Below are positions 16,813 through 26,050 of a stretch of 64,000 bases of DNA, piece by piece. The DNA lies in the NCBI RefSeq assembly GCF_003201865.1, contig NZ_QJJJ01000012.1:1-64000 (forward strand), read 5' to 3'. The translations under genes and the position numbers were made by a program. How positions within the stretch are numbered: the first letter of the stretch is position 1; each line of letters begins with the position of its first letter. A model generated the notes under the pieces. That model was not told where the DNA came from, searched no databases, and saw only the letters and a list, made by a program, of their open reading frames with translations. This stretch comes from Methylobacterium sp. B4. Its GTDB lineage: Bacteria > Pseudomonadota > Alphaproteobacteria > Rhizobiales > Beijerinckiaceae.

Positions 16813-17643
16813 ATGGACGGATCGATCTTCGTACAGGCATTCATGATCCTGTTCCGCGAGGGACTGGAGGCGCTGCTGGTGATCGCGGCGCTCGCCGCCT
16901 TCCTGCGCCGGGCGGACGCGGCGGAGCGGATCCGGCCGGTCTATCTGGGCGCGCTCGCGGCGGTGGTCGCGAGCATCGGCATGGCCTGGGTGTTCGAGAC
17001 CTATTACGACGGCAACCACAGCGACCTGTTCGAGGCCGCGGTGATGCTCGCGGCGGCCGTGCTGCTGTTCTACATGAGCGGCTGGCTGTTCATCCGGCAG
17101 GATCCGAAGGCGTGGCAGGCGGACCTCAACCGTCTCGCGGAGCGGGCCCTCGGCGCGGGCACCGTGCTGTCGCTGGCCGGCATCGCCTTCCTGGCGGTGT
17201 TCCGCGAGGGCGCCGAAACGATCCTGTTCCTGCACACCCTGGCCAAGAGCGGCAACGGCTTCGACGGCTCGCTGCTGGCCGGCTTGGCCGTGGCGACCCT
17301 TGCGCTCGGGGCGATGTTCGTCGCCATGCAGTGGCTGGCCCTGCGCCTGCCCCTGCGCCCGATGTTCATCGTGACCTCGGCCTTCCTGTTCTTCATGGGC
17401 CTGCGCATGGTCGGCGAGGCCTTCCAGGAGCTTCAGGAGCAGGCCTTGATCCCCTTCACCACCGAGGGCGTGCCCGCCTTCGTCTCCGATTGGGGCCTGA
17501 GCAACGGCAGCTGGGAGGCGCTCGGCACCCAGATCGCGATCCTGCTCGTGGCGGTGGCGGCCTGCCTCGTCAGCCTGACGCGCAAGGGCGGCAAGAGCGC
17601 CAAGGCGGCCCGCGAGGGCCGGCCGGTCTCGGCGGCGTCCTGA
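16813..17643 (+). CDS. FTR1/EfeU-family iron permease
   Basis: The 276-residue inner-membrane protein has about seven hydrophobic segments. It carries the two iron-binding motifs of the family: REGLE in segment 1 (FREGLEALLVIAAL, near residue 14) and REGAE in segment 4 (FREGAETILFLH, near residue 133). These Glu residues conduct ferric or ferrous iron. ATG at 16813 is preferred because the protein starts directly with the first motif-bearing helix, as in the family; an upstream ATG adds 33 unrelated residues. No EfeO, EfeB, P19 or cupredoxin partner is next to it, so it may act alone or with distant partners. An Irr-box-like site upstream fits iron control. Confidence 0.9.
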   Translation: MDGSIFVQAFMILFREGLEALLVIAALAAFLRRADAAERIRPVYLGALAAVVASIGMAWVFETYYDGNHSDLFEAAVMLAAAVLLFYMSGWLFIRQDPKAWQADLNRLAERALGAGTVLSLAGIAFLAVFREGAETILFLHTLAKSGNGFDGSLLAGLAVATLALGAMFVAMQWLALRLPLRPMFIVTSAFLFFMGLRMVGEAFQELQEQALIPFTTEGVPAFVSDWGLSNGSWEALGTQIAILLVAVAACLVSLTRKGGKSAKAAREGRPVSAAS

Positions 17644-17733
17644 TCCGCGAGCCGGCGCCCGCCCCGAGACGCGGCAGGCGCCGGTGGTCGAGAGAGAGAA
17701 CGGCGAGCGGCGGCCCGGCGGCGGCCTCCGCGC

Positions 17734-18099
17734 TCAGGTCTCGGGCCGCTTCCCGTCGAACAGGTCGACCACCGGCTCGACGCTTCGCGCCTCCGCCTCG
17801 ATGATCTGCGAAAGAGTCGTCCACGATCCGCCCGCGAGCCCCGCCCCGATGCGTGGGAGGGCCACCCGCGAAGCCGTCGCGGCGGGCGCGGTCCTCGATC
17901 TCGCGCAGGACCGAGCGTACCGCTTCGTATGCCACGTTGACGCGCCCCTTCGCCCGTCCGTCGTCGCCCTGCGTCACCGCGTTGACGATGAGGCGCCCGT
18001 CGGCGCCTCGGGGCCCCAGGTCGTGCTGCCGAGCGGCAGGCCCGCCGCCGGATCGTCCGGTCCTGCGAAGATGTCGCCCTCGACGGAGCGGATCTCCAT
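17734..18099 (-). pseudogene. Macro-domain-like protein gene with two frameshifts
   Basis: Read on the minus strand from ATG 18099, three frames each give a consecutive part of one protein. The first encodes MEIRSVEGDIFAGP and PLGSTTW. The second encodes GADGRLIVNAVTQGDDGRAK and NVAYEAVRSVLREIEDRARRDGF. The third encodes VALPRIGAGLAGGSWTTLSQ and ends DLFDGKRPET before TGA at 17734. The order IVNAVTQ, VNxEAVRSVLREI, VALPRIGAGLAGGxW resembles macro-domain (ADP-ribose-binding) proteins. The first switch equals loss of a G in the run near GGGGCCCC, the second an extra G in GCGGGTGG. The changes compensate in net length. It may be a decayed gene or sequencing error. It lies 10 bases after the phosphatase gene on the same strand. 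Confidence 0.68.
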
Positions 18100-18109
18100 C
18101 AAGGCGCCC

Positions 18110-18583
18110 TCACGACTTCAGCCGGGACTTGATCCGGTAGGTCAGCCCGTCGCGCACGTCGCGGTAGCCGTCGAGGCGCTGCTCGCGGGTGCCGTCCTGC
18201 ACCAGCGTCGGGTCCGGCGTCGGCCAGTACTCGACATCCGCCGCGACCGTGTGGGTCAGTTCGAGCGCCCGGTGGTGGGCCTCCGGCGAGAGCGTGATGA
18301 TCAGGTCGAAGTTCAGCCCCTCCCAATCCTCCAGCTGCTCGACCGTGCGCGGCTTGTGGCGGGCGGCGTCGATGCCGATCTCGTCGAGCGCCGCGACCAT
18401 GAAGGGGTCGCTCGGCTCGCCCGAGCGCACGCCCGCCGACTGCACGTAGATCGACTTGCCGAAATAGTGCCGCGCGATCGCCTCCGCCGCCAGCGAGCGG
18501 ACCGCGTTGAAATTGCACATGAACAGGACGGACTGTACCCGCCGCTTCTTCGGCCCGGTTCCCGGGATCGCGTCGTCCGCCAT
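18110..18583 (-). CDS. Low-molecular-weight phosphatase family protein
   Basis: The 157-residue protein has the CX5R active-site loop in VLFMCNFNAVRSLAAEA, with the nucleophile Cys and the phosphate-binding Arg. The Asp general acid lies in a late WPTPDPT segment. DLIITLSPEAHH is also typical. These enzymes dephosphorylate tyrosine in proteins; arsenate reductases share the fold. The surroundings (UPF0262, hisD, DUF2948, murA) match the conserved alphaproteobacterial cluster in which this protein is found, so a phosphatase role is favoured over arsenate reduction. Start MADDAIPG at 18583; the upstream frame is unrelated. A macro-domain-like pseudogene follows by 10 bases. Confidence 0.86.
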   Translation of the reverse strand: MADDAIPGTGPKKRRVQSVLFMCNFNAVRSLAAEAIARHYFGKSIYVQSAGVRSGEPSDPFMVAALDEIGIDAARHKPRTVEQLEDWEGLNFDLIITLSPEAHHRALELTHTVAADVEYWPTPDPTLVQDGTREQRLDGYRDVRDGLTYRIKSRLKS

Positions 18584-18819
18584 ATCCCGCCTTAGAGCCT
18601 CGTCCCCAACGGGGACGGCCGACGTTCGGAGGGAGACGATGCGAACACGATGTCCTCTCGCGACAGGCCCGCGCGATCGCGAGCGGGGCCGATGCAACCA
18701 AGATCGGGCGTTTCGTGAGGTGCTCTTGCGCAAGTCCGTATAGGACCGCGCGCCGCGTCCCGAAAGCGCATCGTTCTGCCGGACGCCCTCGCCCATCCGG
18801 CAGCATGATACCGGAAGCC

Positions 18820-19335
18820 TCAGCCTTTCCAGTGCAGTGCGAAGATGAGGGTGAACAAGCGCCGGGCGGTGTCATGGTCGAGGTCGACCTTGCCCTCGAG
18901 GCGCTGCCGCAGCAGCTCCGAAGCCTCGTTGTGCAGGCCGCGCCGGCCCATGTCGATCGCCTCGATCTGCGTCGGCGAGGCCGTGCGGATCGCGCTGTAA
19001 TAGCTCTCGCAGATCATCTCGTAGTCGCGGATCACCCGCCGGAACGGGGTGAGCGAGAGCAGGTGGGTCATCACCGGCTCGCCGGCTTCCGTCGAGATCG
19101 CGAAGGAGAGCTTGTTCTCGACGAGCCCGAGCACCAGCCCGTAGGGCCCGGCATCGCGCTCGGGAATGATGAAGACGTTCTCCTCCAGGATGTCGTAGAT
19201 CGCGATGGCGCGCTCGTGCTCCTGGTCGGGATTGCCGCGGCCGATGGAGGCCTCGTCGAGGCGCACCGCCGCCAGCCGGTTCCGCGGCCTGCCCGGTGCC
19301 CCCTCCTGCGCCTCTTGCTTCGCTTCGGCCTTCAT
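18820..19335 (-). CDS. UPF0262 family protein
   Basis: The 171-residue cytoplasmic protein matches UPF0262, a family found nearly only in Alphaproteobacteria next to hisD. Family-like segments seen are [33 protein letters not shown] N-terminus, [50 protein letters not shown] and the C-terminal [20 protein letters not shown]. The length is normal. No catalytic motif and no known biochemical function. It is about 140 bases downstream of hisD on the same strand and is likely in the same transcript, which suggests but does not prove a housekeeping role. Confidence 0.9.
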   Translation of the reverse strand: MKAEAKQEAQEGAPGRPRNRLAAVRLDEASIGRGNPDQEHERAIAIYDILEENVFIIPERDAGPYGLVLGLVENKLSFAISTEAGEPVMTHLLSLTPFRRVIRDYEMICESYYSAIRTASPTQIEAIDMGRRGLHNEASELLRQRLEGKVDLDHDTARRLFTLIFALHWKG

Positions 19336-19477
19336 CGCCGCCGCCTTCCCGAGTCGGCGCCCGAACCCCCGGGCGCCCGATTGCCGTCACATGAGCCGAA
19401 AGCTGCCCTCTCAGGCAAGCTTTGCCGCTGCCGAAGTCCGCAACGTGATCGCCGTCCTCCCGGGAAAAGCCGTCCCG

Positions 19478-20773
19478 TCACAGGTTGAGGCGGATCGCCA
19501 CGGACCGGGCATGCCCGTCGAGCCCCTCCGACTTGCCGAGCGCGATCGCCGCGGGGCCGAGGGCCCGCAGGGCGGCCGGATCGCAGCGCAGGATCGTGGT
19601 GCGCTTCATGAAGTCGAGCACGCCGAGGCCGGAGGAGAACCGGGCCGAGCGGGCGGTGGGCAGGACGTGGTTGGGGCCGCCGACATAGTCGCCGATCGCC
19701 TCCGGCGTGTGCGAGCCGAGGAAGATCGCCCCGGCGTTCCGGATCTTCTTCGCGAGGGCCTCGGCGTCCTGCGTCTCGATCTCGAGGTGTTCGGGGGCGA
19801 TGGCGTCGACCAGCGGCACCGCCTCGTCGAAGTCACGGACGCGGATGATCGCGCCGTAGTCGCGCCAGCTGGCGCGGGCGATTTTCTCGCGCGGCAGGGT
19901 CGCCAGGGCGCGTTCCACCGCAGCTTCCGTCGCTTCGGCCAGTTCGTCCGAATCGGTCACGAGCACGGACTGCGCCGCCTCGTCGTGCTCGGCCTGGGCG
20001 AGCAGATCGGCGGCGATCCAGTCGGGGTTGGCGTGGGCGTCGGCCAGGATCAGCACTTCGGAGGGACCGGCGATCATGTCGATGCCGACCTGCCCGAACA
20101 CCCGCCGCTTGGCCGCGGCGACCCAGGCGTTGCCGGGGCCGACGATCTTGGCCACCGGGGCGATGGTCTGCGTCCCGTAGGCGAGTGCTGCCACGGCCTG
20201 CGCCCCGCCGACCCGGTAGATCTCGGTGACGCCGGAGAGGTGGGCGGCGGCGAGCACCAGCGGGTTGAGGTGGCCCTCAGGGGTCGGCACCACCATGACG
20301 ATGCGCGGCACGCCCGCCACGCGCGCGGGCACGGCGTTCATCAGCACCGAGGAGGGATAGCTCGCCGTGCCGCCGGGCACGTAGAGCCCGACCGATTCGA
20401 GCGCGGTCCAGCGCCAGCCGGCGGTGACGCCGAGATCGTCGGTGGAGAGGTGGTCCTCGGGGATCTGGCGGCGGTGGAAGGCCTCGATCCGCTCGGCGGC
20501 CAGCGACAGGGCCGCGCGGGCCTCGGCCGGGCAGGCGTCCACGGCGGCCTCGACCTCCTCCGGGGTGATGCGCAGGGAGGCTTCCGAGAAGTCCTGGCCG
20601 AGCCGGTCGAAGCGGCGGGTGTAATCGACGAGCGCGGCGTCGCCGCCGGAGACGACACCGGCGATGATCCCGCGCACGGTCTCGTCGACATCGTCGGCGA
20701 TCTCGCGCTTGAGGCCGAGCAGGCGCTTGAACGCCTCGCCGAAATCGGGGGAGCGGCTGTCGAGGCGGATCAT
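19478..20773 (-). CDS. hisD: Histidinol dehydrogenase
   Basis: The 431-residue enzyme oxidises L-histidinol to L-histidine in two NAD-dependent steps, the last of histidine synthesis. It has the family segments [56 protein letters not shown] and the catalytic Glu-His pair in AIAPEHLEI. The zinc region [18 protein letters not shown] is present. Length is typical. ATG at 20773 ([11 protein letters not shown]) is preferred to a TTG three codons earlier. It lies 28 bases downstream of the DUF2948 gene and upstream of UPF0262, the classic alphaproteobacterial order. Confidence 0.96.
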   Translation of the reverse strand: MIRLDSRSPDFGEAFKRLLGLKREIADDVDETVRGIIAGVVSGGDAALVDYTRRFDRLGQDFSEASLRITPEEVEAAVDACPAEARAALSLAAERIEAFHRRQIPEDHLSTDDLGVTAGWRWTALESVGLYVPGGTASYPSSVLMNAVPARVAGVPRIVMVVPTPEGHLNPLVLAAAHLSGVTEIYRVGGAQAVAALAYGTQTIAPVAKIVGPGNAWVAAAKRRVFGQVGIDMIAGPSEVLILADAHANPDWIAADLLAQAEHDEAAQSVLVTDSDELAEATEAAVERALATLPREKIARASWRDYGAIIRVRDFDEAVPLVDAIAPEHLEIETQDAEALAKKIRNAGAIFLGSHTPEAIGDYVGGPNHVLPTARSARFSSGLGVLDFMKRTTILRCDPAALRALGPAAIALGKSEGLDGHARSVAIRLNL

Positions 20774-20801
20774 CGGAGACAATCGTTCGGTCGGAGGAAG
20801 G

Positions 20802-21260
20802 TCATGACGGGCGGTTCTCGACGAGGCTGCGCACGGCCTCGTGATCCGGGCGGCCGTCGGCCTCCCAGATCGGTCCGAGATCCTTGAGGCGGACCTCGAC
20901 GCATTCGAGTTCGAGCCGGATCGCGGCTCCGCCGGAGAAGACCAGCGTGGCGATGCCGGAGGGCGCCTCGGTCTCCTCGAAGGTCACCGCGAGAAGGCTC
21001 AGAGGCTCGTCGGACGGGGTGCCGGGCGTGATGCCCCTGGCCTTGACCGAGAGCACCCGCTCGAAATGCACGCCCGTGAGCCGGCGCCGGGGCGGCTGGC
21101 CCGGAGGCACGGACCAGTCGAAGCGGCGGGCCGCCAGGGCGAAGCGATGCTCGTTCGGCAGCCATGCCAGATCGTCCGCCCGCAGGATCGCATCCTGGAG
21201 GTGGGCGGAAATGACGGCCAGATCCTCGGCGTCGAGGGCGGCGAGCTTGAGAAGCTCCAT
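20802..21260 (-). CDS. DUF2948 family protein
   Basis: The 152-residue cytoplasmic protein corresponds to DUF2948, known from the murA-DUF2948-hisD block of Alphaproteobacteria. Typical segments are LKLAALDAEDLAVISAHLQDA, EHRFALAARRFDW, GVHFERVLSVKARGI and the C-terminal ECVEVRLKDLGPIWEADGRP. It is small, beta-rich and without catalytic signature. Function is unknown. The short spacing to hisD (28 bases) suggests translation from one mRNA. Between it and murA a plus-strand gene (21468-21845) interrupts the usual adjacency, so murA cannot share its transcript without reading through that region. Confidence 0.9.
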   Translation of the reverse strand: MELLKLAALDAEDLAVISAHLQDAILRADDLAWLPNEHRFALAARRFDWSVPPGQPPRRRLTGVHFERVLSVKARGITPGTPSDEPLSLLAVTFEETEAPSGIATLVFSGGAAIRLELECVEVRLKDLGPIWEADGRPDHEAVRSLVENRPS

Positions 21261-21467
21261 GCGGATACGCTCCGGGCTCCCCGACCGGATGCGCGGGGAG
21301 CGGATTTCGAGGCGTAGGTAGCGAGGCCACCCGGTCGCGGCAACCGCCCGCCCGGTCGTCGGGCGAGGCGATGGGGCGCCGATGGCTCTTTCGGGCTCAT
21401 CGCGCGTTCATGAGCGCACGGCTACGGTGACCGGGATGGACTGAGCCGTCTGGAGGGGAAGCGGACG

Positions 21468-21845
21468 ATGCGTAACGGAATTCTGGCCGCGGGGCGGGCC
21501 CTGGCGGTCACCCTGGCTCTCGGGTTCGTGGTGAGCCCGGCGAGTGCCCAGTATTATGGCGGCGGCTACGACGGCCCGCGCCGGTTCGACGACGGTGGCC
21601 GGCGCTACCGCGACGATGACGACGGCTATGGGCGCCGCCGCTACGGCGAGGATGACGGCCGCCGCCGCGGCTACGACGAGGAAGACGGTCCGCGCTTCCG
21701 CGGCCCGCCGCGCGGCGGTCGCGGCGCTGGCAGCATCTGCGTCACGGCCCGCGGCAATTGTCCGACGGGCTTCGCGCCGGTCAACTCGCCCTGCGCCTGC
21801 GACATCCCCGGCTTCGGCGTCAAGCGCGGCGCCGTGGCGCGCTGA
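21468..21845 (+). CDS. Small secreted Asp/Arg/Tyr-rich protein
   Basis: The 125-residue protein has a signal peptide (MRNGILAAGRALAVTLALGFVVSPASA) cut before QYYGGG. The mature N-terminus is a low-complexity, alternating-charge region with repeated RYRDDDDGYGRRRY and DDGRRRGYDEEDG units, likely disordered. A C-terminal domain of about 35 residues has four cysteines (SICVTARGNCPTGFAPVNSP, CAC) that may form two disulfides. GGAGGGGAAGCGGACG before the ATG supports the start. It lies on the opposite strand inside the otherwise conserved murA/hisD block, so it was probably inserted there. Function is unknown. Confidence 0.75.
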   Translation: MRNGILAAGRALAVTLALGFVVSPASAQYYGGGYDGPRRFDDGGRRYRDDDDGYGRRRYGEDDGRRRGYDEEDGPRFRGPPRGGRGAGSICVTARGNCPTGFAPVNSPCACDIPGFGVKRGAVAR

Positions 21846-21879
21846 TCGCGCGCCGTCCTCGCGAGAGGGTCAAGCTTTT

Positions 21880-21904
21880 CCCTCGCCCCGGGTCGGGGTG
21901 AGGG
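21880..21904. terminator. Hairpin between convergent genes
   Basis: CCCTCGCCCCG (21880-21890) pairs with CGGGGTGAGGG (21894-21904), one G-U included, with a three-base loop. A TTTT run just before it becomes AAAA-flanked on the minus strand. The stem lies between the convergent stops at 21845 and 21935 and may end both transcripts. Similar CCCTCGCCCC stems are common as dispersed elements in related genomes. Confidence 0.5.
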
Positions 21905-21934
21905 GGAACGCAATCGGAGACTTTGCCGGGCGGT

Positions 21935-23224
21935 TCAGGCCCGCACGCGCTCGATCTGCGCGCCGCAGCGCCCGAGCTTGGCCTCCAGGGCCTCGAAGCC
22001 GCGGTCGAGATGGTAGACGCGGTTGATCTGCGTCTCGCCCTCCGCCGCCAGGGCGCCGATCACCAGCGAGACCGAGGCGCGCAGGTCCGTGGCCATCACG
22101 GGGGCGCCCTTCAGGCGCTCCACCCCCTCGACCACGGCGAGATCCCCGTCGAGGCGGATCTTCGCGCCGAGGCGGGCCAGTTCCTGCACGTGCATGAAGC
22201 GGTTCTCGAAGATCGTCTCGCGGATGCGCGACTGGCCCTTGGCCAGCGTCATCAGCGCCATGAACTGAGCCTGGAGATCGGTCGGGAAGCCGGGGAACGG
22301 GTCGGTGGTCACGTCGACGGGACTGATCCCGCCGCCGTTGCGGCGCACGCGGATGCCGTCGGACACGGACGTGACCTCGGCGCCGGTGGAGGCGAGGGTG
22401 TCGAGGGCCGAGGAGAGCAGGTCGGCCCGGGTGTTGACGAGTGTGACGTCGCCCCCGGTCATCGCCACCGCCATGGCGTAGGTGCCGGTCTCGATCCGGT
22501 CGGGCAGCACCTCGTGGCGGGCGCCGCCGAGGCGGGCCACGCCCTCCACGACGATGCGCGATTGGCCCGCACCCTCGATGCGCGCGCCCATCTTGATCAG
22601 GCACTCGGCGAGATCGACCACTTCCGGCTCGCGGGCGGCGTTGTCGATCACGGTCGTGCCGTAGGCGAGTGCGGCCGCCATCAACGCCACGTGCGTGCCG
22701 CCGACCGTGACCTTGGGGAAGTCGATCTCGGCACCGCGCAGGCCGTTCTTGGTGCGCGCCACGACGTAGCCGCCGTCGATCTCGATCTCGGCCCCGAGCC
22801 GCTCCAGCGCCATGAGCAGCAGGTCGACGGGACGGGTGCCGATGGCGCAGCCGCCGGGCAGGGAGACCTTGGCCTCGCCGAAGCGGGCGAGCAGCGGCGC
22901 GATCACCCAGAAGCTCGCCCGCATGGTCGAGACGAGTTCGTAGGGGGCGGTGGTGTCGATGATGTTCGAGGCGGTGAGCCGGATGGTCTGGCCGGTCTCG
23001 GCAGTCTGACCCGGGCGCTTGCCGACGACCATGTGGTCGACGCCATGATTGCCCAGGATGCGGGTCAGCGCCGCGATGTCGGCCAAGCGCGGCACGTTGA
23101 TGAGTTCGAGCGTCTCGCCCGTCATCAGGCTCGCGATCATCAGCGGCAGCGCCGCGTTCTTCGCCCCCGAGATCGGAATGGTGCCGTTGAGCGGCGCGCC
23201 GCCGGTGATGTGGATGCGATCCAT
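21935..23224 (-). CDS. murA: UDP-N-acetylglucosamine 1-carboxyvinyltransferase
   Basis: The 429-residue enzyme transfers enolpyruvate from PEP to UDP-GlcNAc, the first committed step of peptidoglycan synthesis. It shows the catalytic Lys in [16 protein letters not shown], the loop Cys (fosfomycin target) in [16 protein letters not shown], and [17 protein letters not shown]. The C-terminal half has [18 protein letters not shown] and [15 protein letters not shown]. Length is standard. ATG at 23224 gives MDRIHITGG, the normal start. A short hypothetical gene lies about 180 bases upstream on the same strand. No sign of truncation. Confidence 0.96.
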   Translation of the reverse strand: MDRIHITGGAPLNGTIPISGAKNAALPLMIASLMTGETLELINVPRLADIAALTRILGNHGVDHMVVGKRPGQTAETGQTIRLTASNIIDTTAPYELVSTMRASFWVIAPLLARFGEAKVSLPGGCAIGTRPVDLLLMALERLGAEIEIDGGYVVARTKNGLRGAEIDFPKVTVGGTHVALMAAALAYGTTVIDNAAREPEVVDLAECLIKMGARIEGAGQSRIVVEGVARLGGARHEVLPDRIETGTYAMAVAMTGGDVTLVNTRADLLSSALDTLASTGAEVTSVSDGIRVRRNGGGISPVDVTTDPFPGFPTDLQAQFMALMTLAKGQSRIRETIFENRFMHVQELARLGAKIRLDGDLAVVEGVERLKGAPVMATDLRASVSLVIGALAAEGETQINRVYHLDRGFEALEAKLGRCGAQIERVRA

Positions 23225-23403
23225 CGGGGTCCTCGGGGCGCCTCCCGGCCCGAAGGGCGGAGGTCGCTCGCGTTCTCGGGGGCGCGACGCCCCACGTTTC
23301 GAGGAGGAGGTATAGGCGGTATCCGGCAAAAAGAAGAAGCGTGGCCGCAACGCGTGGGGCGCGCCTTCGGGGGGCGCCTTCACGGCTTTGCGGAGACGCG
23401 CTC

Positions 23404-23586
23404 CTAAGTGCCGTCCGTGCGGGGCCCGGACGGCGATCCGGGGGCTGGCTCGGGGGGAGACTCGGCCGGCCCGTCCTCGGCGCGGCTCCGGGCCTGTGCC
23501 TTGCGCCGCCGCAGGTTGTCGCGCAGGGCCGCCTTGAGGCGGGCGGCGCGTTCCTCGTCCTTGGTCCCCATCCCGTCCCGGTTCAT
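23404..23586 (-). CDS. Short charged protein upstream of murA
   Basis: The 60-residue protein has an N-terminal amphipathic basic helix ([20 protein letters not shown]) and a Pro/Ser/Gly-rich tail. I recall similar short proteins in Rhizobiales genomes near murA, but cannot cite a family. The helix pattern ([16 protein letters not shown]) looks selected rather than random. Start at 23586 or at the ATG of MGTKDEER, 15 bases later. It may bind nucleic acid because of its charge, but this is only a guess. Confidence 0.55.
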   Translation of the reverse strand: MNRDGMGTKDEERAARLKAALRDNLRRRKAQARSRAEDGPAESPPEPAPGSPSGPRTDGT

Positions 23587-23806
23587 CGTTCCGTTCCGCC
23601 GAACCGTGGCCGGCCCGGTAGCGCTTCGCTCGATCGCGGCCTGATCCTAGCAGGAGATCGACCGACCTTCGATGCCGGCCTCGGCCCCTCGGCGGGCGCC
23701 TCGCGACGGGCCGGTACGCGACCGCGACCCTTCGTCACCGACCCGTGAATAGGTGCTCCCGAGAGGGGCAATCTGCGTCGATAAGCCGGCGCAAAGCAGG
23801 AATGTC

Positions 23807-23847
23807 TCGAACTCACCTTGAACCAGTTCGAAAATACCTCCTATCTT
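23807..23847 (+). promoter_or_regulatory. hemA promoter with overlapping inverted repeat
   Basis: A sigma70-like promoter can be read: TTGAAC (23818-23823), 18 bases, TATCTT (23842-23847), so transcription should begin near 23855. An inverted repeat TCGAACT-N11-AGTTCGA (23807-23831) covers the -35 box, an ideal place for a repressor. The TTG of the -35 also opens a long upstream extension of the hemA frame; the promoter argues against translation from there. Leader length to the chosen start would be about 240 bases. No factor is identified. Confidence 0.5.
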
Positions 23848-24096
23848 GCGGTCCCAGCGGCACCGGCAAGAAACGCGTCCAAGGAACGCGTCCTTGAGAG
23901 GAAGCGGGCGCCGCCGGTCGATGGAGATGACGCGCGGTTGACGCCGCGTCGCTCCCCGGGGGCTGAACCTCGGGAGATCATCGCTGCGGCCGCGAACGGC
24001 TCGGCAATGCCCCGAACGGGGCAGGAGCCGGGCCCGAATTCTTTACCCGAGGCGTCCCGAGAAGAACGCCCGGCCAGCCGAAAGCGTCGAGGACGG

Positions 24097-25485
24097 ATGC
24101 CCGTGAACCTGATGCCCGTGAACGCTGCCGACAGCGCCCCCGTGTCCGACGAGTCGATCGTCGGCGGCGATGGCGGCGTGGACGAGTCCGGCGTAAGCAA
24201 CGGCCGGGCCAGGATCGAGCGCCCGCTCGCGCGACCGGCCGGTCCGCGCACCGATTACGACGGCCACTTCCGCTCTGCCCTCGACCGGCTGCACAGCGAG
24301 CGCCGCTACCGCGTCTTCGCCGATATCGAGCGCATCTCCGGCCGCTTCCCCCAGGCCACGTGGCGGCGCCCCGAGGGCGGCACCCGCGAGATCACCGTGT
24401 GGTGCTCCAACGACTATCTCGGCATGGGCCAGCACCCGGAGGTGGTCGGCGCCCTGACCCAGACCGCCGCTCGCTGCGGCGTCGGCGCCGGCGGCACCCG
24501 CAACATCGCCGGCAACAACTCGCCCCTGGTCGATCTGGAGCGCGAACTCGCCGACCTGCACGGCAAGGAGGCGGGCCTCGTCTTCACCTCGGGCTACGTC
24601 TCGAACCAGGCCGGCATCTCGACGATCGCCAAGCTGCTGCCGAACTGCCTGATTCTGTCGGACGCCTTCAACCACAACTCGATGATCGAGGGCGTGCGCC
24701 ATTCGGGCTGCGAGAAGCGGGTCTTCCGCCACAACGATCTGGAGCATCTCGAGCAGCTCCTCGCCGAGGCCGGCGACCGGCCCAAGCTGATCGCCTTCGA
24801 ATCGGTCTACTCGATGGATGGCGACGTGGCGCCGATCGCCGCGATCTGCGACCTCGCCGACGCCTACGGCGCCATGACCTATCTCGACGAGGTGCACGCG
24901 GTCGGCCTCTACGGCGAGCGCGGCGCGGGCATCAGCGAGCGCGACGGGGTGATGCACCGCGTCGACGTGATCGAGGGCACGCTGGCCAAGGGCTTCGGCT
25001 GCGTCGGCGGCTACATCACCGGTTCAGCCACGCTCTGCGACGCGGTGCGCAGCCACGCCGCCGGCTTCATCTTCACCACCGCCCTGCCGCCGGCCATCGC
25101 CGCGGCGGCCCGCGCCTCGGTGCGCTACCTCAAGCGCTCGAAGGCCGAGCGCGAGGCGCATCAGCGTCAGGCGGCCCGCACCAAGGCGGCGCTGGAAGCT
25201 GCCGGCCTGCCGGTGCTCGCCACCGAGACCCACATCGTGCCGGTGATGGTGGGCGACGCCGAGCTGTGCAAGGCGGCGGCCGACCACCTGCTGGAGCGCC
25301 ACGGCATCTACATCCAGCCGATCAATTATCCCACCGTTCCCCGGGGCACCGAGCGCCTACGCATCACCCCCTCGCCCTTCCACGACGACAGCCGCATCGC
25401 GGCGCTGACCGCCGCCCTGGTCGAGACCTGGGACACGCTGGACCTGCCGCGGGCGGGCACGGTGTTCGCGGCCGCGGCGGAGTAG
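24097..25485 (+). CDS. hemA: 5-aminolevulinate synthase (Shemin pathway)
   Basis: The protein of 462 residues condenses glycine and succinyl-CoA to 5-aminolevulinate, the first step of tetrapyrrole synthesis. The fold begins at about residue 50 ([21 protein letters not shown]) and includes [36 protein letters not shown] and the PLP-Lys in [13 protein letters not shown]. The C-terminus has [22 protein letters not shown]. Known enzymes are about 400-410 residues, so roughly 45 N-terminal residues are extra. ATG at 24097 is preceded by GAGGA. The next Met, 15 bases on, lies in a repeat of ATGCCCGTGAAC, so two starts are possible. The frame stays open upstream to 23818, but that part overlaps the likely promoter. 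Confidence 0.93.
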   Translation: MPVNLMPVNAADSAPVSDESIVGGDGGVDESGVSNGRARIERPLARPAGPRTDYDGHFRSALDRLHSERRYRVFADIERISGRFPQATWRRPEGGTREITVWCSNDYLGMGQHPEVVGALTQTAARCGVGAGGTRNIAGNNSPLVDLERELADLHGKEAGLVFTSGYVSNQAGISTIAKLLPNCLILSDAFNHNSMIEGVRHSGCEKRVFRHNDLEHLEQLLAEAGDRPKLIAFESVYSMDGDVAPIAAICDLADAYGAMTYLDEVHAVGLYGERGAGISERDGVMHRVDVIEGTLAKGFGCVGGYITGSATLCDAVRSHAAGFIFTTALPPAIAAAARASVRYLKRSKAEREAHQRQAARTKAALEAAGLPVLATETHIVPVMVGDAELCKAAADHLLERHGIYIQPINYPTVPRGTERLRITPSPFHDDSRIAALTAALVETWDTLDLPRAGTVFAAAAE

Positions 25486-25523
25486 GCTTTTTTCAGGACC
25501 CAGGCGGCCGCTAGAGTCTCGGC

Positions 25524-26050
25524 ATGGCTCAGGTCTTCGATCGGACGCGCCTCGTCGAGGCCTTCGAACTGCTCGGCGCAGATCTCTCCGCGCGGGGCCT
25601 GTTCGTAGAGCTAGCCGTCTACGGCGGCGGCGCGCTGATGCTGCAATTCGCATGGCGTCGGGGCACCGACGACCGCCCTCGGTCGCTCACGTGGCCGAGC
25701 GGCTGGGTCTGCAGACCGACCGGCTCAACAAGGCGGTGGGCATGTTCACGCCCCTCGACGAGGACGAGGGGCTGTTCACGGCCTCCGGCCTCTACCCCGC
25801 CGACGGGACGCCCGGCCTGCGAACCTTCCTCGCGAAGCCGCAATACCTCCTGGCGATGAAGCTGCACGCCCTCAGGAGCCTCGACCGCGGCGAGCGCGAC
25901 CTGCGCGATGCCAGGGCGCTCGCCCAGCATCTCGGCATTCGCGACGCGGCGGCGCTCCACGAACTCTGCGTCTCGGTCTACGACGAAGACCCGCCGGTGG
26001 AAGCAGGCCTTCGCTTCCGGTCCGTCTTCGACGCGGACGCCCCGCGATGA
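25524..26050 (+). pseudogene. Broken nucleotidyltransferase (AbiEii/DUF6036-like)
   Basis: The first frame (from ATG 25524) gives VEAFELLGADLSARGLFVEL, AVYGGGALMLQFAWRRGTDD, the start of a minimal nucleotidyltransferase. Near 25675 the frame shifts, and the remainder continues in another frame: SVAHVAERLGLQTDRLNKAV, LRTFLAKPQYLLAMKLHALR and DLRDARALAQHLGI, ending at TGA 26050. The expected catalytic Asp pair after RGTDD (usually DVD followed by about 15 residues) is missing, which suggests a small deletion as well as a frameshift. The two halves together match antitoxin/toxin-associated nucleotidyltransferases. The stop overlaps the start of the next gene (ATGA). Confidence 0.68.

Noticed and set aside
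23818-24096. Extension of hemA to the TTG at 23818
   Set aside because: The start lies in the -35 box of a good promoter, and the added 93 residues have no similarity to ALA synthases.
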